DNA of 9,667 nucleotides. Origin: DAOVIY01 sp964441595. Its GTDB lineage: Bacteria; Patescibacteriota; Minisyncoccia; UBA6257. Within the stretch, counting starts at the first letter, position 1. Every line of letters begins with the position of its first letter. The stretch covers positions 1-9,667 of the forward strand of contig CAYTXM010000021.1 of NCBI GenBank assembly GCA_964441595.1. Reading direction: 5' to 3'. The translations under genes and the position numbers were made by a program. The notes below the pieces were generated by a model, which saw only the letters and a list, made by a program, of their open reading frames with translations, made no database searches and was not told the DNA's origin. Positions 7,442 to 9,667 of this stretch are shown here, piece after piece.

Positions 7442-7639
7442 ATGGATAATTTAAGTCAATTAATTGCGCAGGCTTCGCAGCTTTTTACTAAGGTTTTTTA
7501 TGAAATAAGCCATCTTACAGACCAGGTTTTTATATCTGGAATATTAGGACATTTATGGGTATTTCTAAAAGCAATAATTCAATTTATTATTCTCGCATTA
7601 GAAGCATTAGTTAGAATTTTAAAGTTTTTTATCAATTAA
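7442..7639 (+). CDS. Small hydrophobic membrane protein of unknown function
   Basis: This 65-residue ORF starts 10 bp after the gltX stop on the same strand, so it is probably cotranscribed. The N-terminal third is amphipathic (MDNLSQLIAQASQLFTKV). Residues about 30-63 form one or two hydrophobic helices with scattered Lys and Arg (Lys43, Arg58, Lys61), so it is probably an integral or surface-bound membrane peptide. No family motif is recognised. Tight spacing after gltX and a plausible protein composition support a real gene, while the lack of a Shine-Dalgarno and the small size leave some doubt. Similar short hydrophobic proteins are common in Patescibacteria, from general memory. It could equally be a small toxin or a membrane-stabilising peptide; nothing seen decides this. 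Confidence 0.6.
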   Translation: MDNLSQLIAQASQLFTKVFYEISHLTDQVFISGILGHLWVFLKAIIQFIILALEALVRILKFFIN

Positions 7640-7686
7640 TATTTAGCGTTATATCTAATAAACACACAGTAATTAGGGGAGAACTC

Positions 7687-7714
7687 TTGACAACGTCTTA
7701 AAAGGCGTTAAAAT
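7687..7714 (+). promoter_or_regulatory. Strong sigma70-type promoter of the xer gene
   Basis: A perfect TTGACA (7687-7692) is followed after 16 bp by TAAAAT (7709-7714), which matches TATAAT at 5 of 6 positions. Transcription would start near 7721, giving a leader of about 48 nt that contains the dif-like site. This makes the recombinase gene a separate transcription unit from gltX. Confidence 0.65.
7692..7709. repeat. Inverted repeat in the spacer of the xer promoter
   Basis: AACGTC (7692-7697) and GGCGTT (7704-7709) form a 6-bp inverted repeat with one G-T mismatch around TTAAAA. It fills the whole space between the -35 and -10 hexamers and touches both. Its position suits an operator for a repressor, but the short arms could be chance. 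Confidence 0.4.
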
Positions 7715-7725
7715 ATAGATAGTAT

Positions 7726-7753
7726 ACTTCGCATAATGTAGCTTTATCGAAGT
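7726..7753 (+). other. dif: Putative dif-like Xer recombination site
   Basis: The 28 bp divide into an 11-bp left arm ACTTCGCATAA, a 6-bp centre TGTAGC and an 11-bp right arm TTTATCGAAGT, the exact architecture of bacterial dif sites. From memory, the E. coli site has left arm GGTGCGCATAA and centre TGTATA, so CGCATAATGTA is an 11-bp contiguous match. The B. subtilis site also begins with ACTTC. The right arm is less like known right arms but is close to the reverse complement of the left arm (8 of 11). The site lies 15 bp before the start codon of a Xer recombinase gene, in its leader. In RNA it could fold into a hairpin (10 bp with one bulged C), so a regulatory role is the alternative. Confidence 0.6.
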
Positions 7754-7768
7754 TTAATATATAATAAC

Positions 7769-8716
7769 ATGAAAAAAAGCGATAAAACAATTATAGAGCA
7801 TATTCCGGAGTTTTTAGAATATTTAGATATAGAAAAAGGGCTTAGCCATAATAGTCAAACAACTTATGCTCGCCTGATAAATAAATTTACACAGTGGCTT
7901 AAAGATAATAAAACAGATTCTTTAAAACCCCATGAGTTTAGCGCTGATCATATTTGGAAATATAGGGTCTTTTTATCACAACAATACAATAGAATCACCC
8001 ATCAACCTTTAAAAAAGTGCTCAATTAACTATTGCCTTATAAGTTTAAGAAATTTACTTAACTATTTTAGCGATAGGGATATTTTGTCTTTACCATCAGA
8101 AAAGATAAAACTTATTAAAGAAAAAGAAGATAAAAGCATTAAATTCCTTGGTTTAAAACAAATAGAAAAACTTTTATCAAGCCCTGATACTTCTAATAAT
8201 ATTGGATTAAGAGACAAAGCAATTTTAGAGGTTTTATTTTCTACTGGTTTAAGAGTCGCTGAATTAGTCAGTTTAAATAGAAATCAGATTAGAATTGAGA
8301 ATTTAGACAATGAATTAGAGATAAGTGTTATTGGTAAAGGAGGCAAGATACGACCTGTTTATTTATCATCCAGGACTTTAAAATCCCTAAGAGAATATTT
8401 AGGAACTAGAAAAGATAAAGACAAATCACTTTTTGTTAATTATAAAGGGCCAAAAAGCGCTTCCCGACGTTTAACCACCCGCTCTATAGAAAATATAGTT
8501 AGAAAATACATTTTAAAAGCAGGTATTTCTATCCAGGCAAGTCCTCATACTCTTAGGCATAGTTTTGCGACAGATTTATTAATGCAAGGAGTAGATTTAA
8601 GAATTGTTCAGGAGTTTTTAGGTCATCAAAATATAGCTACTACCCAGATTTATACTCATGTAACATCTAAAAAGCTCAAAGATATTCATAAAAAATATCA
8701 TAGTTTTGGGAAATAA
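7769..8716 (+). CDS. XerC/XerD-type tyrosine recombinase
   Basis: This 315-residue recombinase has an N-terminal core-binding (SAM-like) domain at about 5-102 and a catalytic domain at about 125-305. All active-site residues of the family are present: Arg162 in STGLRVAEL, Lys190 in VIGKGGK, His260 and Arg263 in SPHTLRHSFATDLL, His286 in FLGHQNIATTQ, and the nucleophile Tyr295 in IYTHV. The C-terminal tail after Tyr295 (about 20 residues) is as in XerC/XerD. The expected role is resolution of chromosome dimers at dif, with XerC, XerD and single-Xer types not separable by eye. Length is close to the family's usual 295-300. A strong promoter and dif-like site precede the gene, no Shine-Dalgarno is evident, and a terminator follows the stop by 1 bp. 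Integrase of a mobile element is the alternative, but the dif-like site favours the housekeeping role. Confidence 0.93.
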   Translation: MKKSDKTIIEHIPEFLEYLDIEKGLSHNSQTTYARLINKFTQWLKDNKTDSLKPHEFSADHIWKYRVFLSQQYNRITHQPLKKCSINYCLISLRNLLNYFSDRDILSLPSEKIKLIKEKEDKSIKFLGLKQIEKLLSSPDTSNNIGLRDKAILEVLFSTGLRVAELVSLNRNQIRIENLDNELEISVIGKGGKIRPVYLSSRTLKSLREYLGTRKDKDKSLFVNYKGPKSASRRLTTRSIENIVRKYILKAGISIQASPHTLRHSFATDLLMQGVDLRIVQEFLGHQNIATTQIYTHVTSKKLKDIHKKYHSFGK

Positions 8717-8717
8717 A

Positions 8718-8760
8718 ATAACGGCAGATACTTAGTATTTTCTGCCGTTATATTTTTTTT
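8718..8760 (+). terminator. Rho-independent terminator of xer, possibly bidirectional
   Basis: ATAACGGCAGA (8718-8728) pairs perfectly with TCTGCCGTTAT (8741-8751), an 11-bp stem with a 12-nt loop that can add three inner pairs (TAC/GTA). A run of eight T follows at 8753-8760. On the minus strand the same hairpin is followed by TTTATTT, so it may also end the converging operon whose last stop codon is at 8771-8769. Confidence 0.93.
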
Positions 8761-8768
8761 AATATAAT

Positions 8769-8999
8769 TTATATATTTGTCTTTTTCTTTAGTTTTTCTA
8801 ATTCTTTTTTTCTTCGTTCTTCATCTTTTTTCTTTAACTCTAGTTCTTCTTTTTTTTGGTCGTGTATTGTTTCACATATTACCTTTGCTTGTTCTTCCCC
8901 TCGTAGAGAAAGTTTTCCCAAATCATTTTTTCCCTGAAATAGTTCTTTTCCGTGAACGCCATCCGGGCAATTCGTATCGCTTAATAATTCGTTTTTCAT
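8769..8999 (-). CDS. Small charged protein of unknown function, second gene of minus-strand operon
   Basis: This 76-residue protein has an N-terminal part with two cysteines (Cys11 and Cys42) and a short Gly/Asp-containing region (CPDGVHGKELF). Residues about 48-73 are almost only Lys, Glu, Arg and Leu and should form a long charged helix or coiled coil. No family is recognised and no signal peptide or membrane helix is seen. Support for translation comes from AGGGGA (9010-9005), 5 nt before the ATG, and from the operon position. The ORF begins four codons after the TGA of the upstream 160-residue ORF and in the same frame. It could therefore be a separate reinitiated protein or the tail of a protein split by a stop codon. 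It converges with xer, and the shared terminator lies just beyond its stop. Confidence 0.65.
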   Translation of the reverse strand: MKNELLSDTNCPDGVHGKELFQGKNDLGKLSLRGEEQAKVICETIHDQKKEELELKKKDEERRKKELEKLKKKTNI

Positions 9000-9004
9000 T
9001 TTTA

Positions 9005-9010
9005 TCCCCT
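9005..9010 (-). promoter_or_regulatory. Ribosome binding site of the 76-residue ORF
   Basis: AGGGGA on the minus strand lies 5 nt before the ATG at 8999. It directly follows the TGA of the preceding ORF, which fits coupled reinitiation. It is one of only two clear Shine-Dalgarno sequences in the window. Confidence 0.6.
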
Positions 9011-9011
9011 T

Positions 9012-9494
9012 TCAAAATCTTTTTATTTTTTTATTTTGTCTTTTTTTCAAAAGATTCCCCCTCCATTGAATTAAACCAAATTTGACACGATGAGTTGGAT
9101 TATAGCCTTTTTTTTTATTAAAAAATGCTGCCGCAATATTTTTTGCTTTTGAGAGAGTCTCACATTCTTCTTTAATTTTTATTGTATATTTTTCCCCTTT
9201 CTTATCAATTATCTCTACATAAGTTGTGTGTCGTTCTATTTCTTTATTCCATCTTTTCGCAAACGCCTTGTTTTCTAGCATTGTATCAATAGCTTTCATT
9301 CCAATGGTAAAAAGAAATAGTGATTCGTCTAAGTTCCATTTTTTTACCTGTTTCTTTTGCTGCGGAGTTTTGAAGATAGCTTTTTTCTTTGCTTCCATTA
9401 CGATAGTGTTAATTTCCTCTACTGTAAGCCCTTTGAAGAGCGCTGTTAATTTGGTAATCAAGTCTTCTTTTTGCGACTTTTGCATATTTTTCAT
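9012..9494 (-). CDS. Basic lysine-rich protein of unknown function, first gene of minus-strand operon
   Basis: This 160-residue soluble protein is about one fifth lysine (33 Lys) and strongly net positive. Two helical regions are predicted by eye (about 9-41 and 56-87), then a strand pair around TTYVEIIDKKGEKYTIKIKEE (90-110), and a basic tail WRGNLLKKRQNKKIKRF. There is a single cysteine (Cys111), no signal peptide and no membrane helix. The charge suggests contact with nucleic acid or ribosomes, but no fold or family is recognised. Evidence that it is real: a perfect consensus promoter, AGGAGA 6 nt before the ATG at 9494, and a sensible protein composition. A second in-frame ATG at codon 4 lies too far from the Shine-Dalgarno to be preferred. 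Its neighbours xer and the dif-like site leave open whether it is chromosomal baggage or part of an inserted element. Confidence 0.75.
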   Translation of the reverse strand: MKNMQKSQKEDLITKLTALFKGLTVEEINTIVMEAKKKAIFKTPQQKKQVKKWNLDESLFLFTIGMKAIDTMLENKAFAKRWNKEIERHTTYVEIIDKKGEKYTIKIKEECETLSKAKNIAAAFFNKKKGYNPTHRVKFGLIQWRGNLLKKRQNKKIKRF

Positions 9495-9500
9495 AACAAA

Positions 9501-9506
9501 TCTCCT
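9501..9506 (-). promoter_or_regulatory. Canonical Shine-Dalgarno of the 160-residue ORF
   Basis: AGGAGA on the minus strand, within AGAAAGGAGATT, lies 6 nt before the ATG at 9494 and decides this start. The housekeeping genes in the window have nothing comparable. Confidence 0.8.
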
Positions 9507-9568
9507 TTCTTTTTTCTTTTCCTTTCTTTATCTTAAATTTATTCTGTTTTCAAATTGCAAGTAATCTT

Positions 9569-9597
9569 ATTATATCAATAATAACTTCATCTGTCAA
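9569..9597 (-). promoter_or_regulatory. Perfect consensus sigma70-type promoter of the minus-strand operon
   Basis: Read on the minus strand, TTGACA (9597-9592) and TATAAT (9574-9569) are both full matches, with the ideal 17-bp spacer. Transcription should start near 9562 and give a purine-rich leader of about 68 nt ending in AGGAGA. This is the strongest promoter in the window. Confidence 0.85.
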
Positions 9598-9638
9598 TAT
9601 ATGAAATCAAGCAAATAAATGCTAAAATTGTTGGTATT

Positions 9639-9667
9639 ATGCGTATCTCTTATTCCAGTTTAGAGAA
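9639..9667 (+). CDS. Start of a gene, possibly a RecB-like PD-(D/E)XK nuclease (3' truncated)
   Basis: An ATG at 9639 opens a frame to the end of the window that encodes only MRISYSSLE. From memory, RecB/AddB-type and Cas4-like PD-(D/E)XK nucleases often begin with a stretch of the form '(I/L)SYS.L.TF..CP..YKF', so this is a plausible beginning of such a gene. Nine residues cannot prove it. TAAAAT at 9623-9628 could be a -10 box giving a nearly leaderless message, but no -35 is seen. The gene would be divergent from the minus-strand operon. Confidence 0.35.

Noticed and set aside
7643..7658. Possible terminator after the 65-residue ORF (TTAG...CTAA)
   Set aside because: The arms are only about 4 bp, AT-rich, and no T-run follows.
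183..9014. Reassigned TGA codon (Gly code as in Gracilibacteria)
   Set aside because: The only TGA stops seen are at 183-185 (followed by TAA) and 9014-9012, which raised the question. But gltX, murG, ftsW and xer are full length with their glycines as GGN and no internal TGA, so TGA is most likely a normal stop.
8777..9085. 102-codon plus-strand open frame rich in Phe and Leu
   Set aside because: It is antisense to the lysine-rich minus-strand genes; AAA/GAA codons read backwards give TTT/TTC, which explains its composition. It also has no ribosome binding site.
9226..9564. 112-codon plus-strand open frame with hydrophobic product
   Set aside because: It mirrors the 160-residue minus-strand gene, which has a perfect promoter and Shine-Dalgarno, so this frame is a shadow.
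9619..9663. Short plus-strand ORF starting at 9619
   Set aside because: It has only 14 codons, overlaps the better start at 9639 in another frame, and has no ribosome binding site.
1..9667. tRNA, rRNA, IS elements or terminal inverted repeats
   Set aside because: No cloverleaf, rRNA-like stretch, transposase gene or long repeat pair was recognised by eye on either strand.

Overview
The window is AT-rich, compactly coding bacterial chromosome. The gene types and protein styles (ftsW next to murG, a MurG with HESD instead of HEQN, one Xer recombinase, small lysine-rich hypotheticals, few Shine-Dalgarno sequences) suggest a Candidate Phyla Radiation/Patescibacteria genome, perhaps Parcubacteria-like. 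That placement is inference; no rRNA or ribosomal-protein gene is present to test it. Long conserved genes carry no internal TGA, so the ordinary bacterial code fits.

Layout. 1-2161 (+): a MacA/MacB-type export operon, with the end of an HlyD-family adaptor, an ABC ATPase and an FtsX/MacB-type permease. 2164-3489 (-): a membrane-anchored protein with a PEGA-like domain and a beta-rich, propeller-like region, tail-to-tail with the permease. 3490-3597: a divergent promoter region with a tandem 19-bp repeat in the ftsW leader. 3598-5908 (+): ftsW and murG, which handle septal peptidoglycan polymerisation and lipid II synthesis. 5938-7639 (+): gltX and a 65-residue hydrophobic protein. 7687-8760 (+): a self-contained unit with a strong sigma70-type promoter, a dif-like 28-bp site in the leader, a Xer tyrosine recombinase gene and a rho-independent terminator. 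8769-9597 (-): an operon of two small lysine-rich proteins of unknown function, with a perfect consensus promoter and good Shine-Dalgarno sequences. 9639-9667 (+): the first codons of a further gene, possibly a RecB-like PD-(D/E)XK nuclease.

The most interesting signal is at 7726-7753. It has the 11-6-11 architecture of a chromosome-dimer resolution site. Its left arm and most of its centre match the classical dif consensus as I remember it, and it lies 15 bp before the xer start codon. This would be a linked recombinase/site pair, as described for XerS/difSL of streptococci. The second point of interest is the minus-strand operon beside it. Its expression signals are much stronger than those of the housekeeping genes, and its two ORFs share one frame, separated by a single TGA and four codons.
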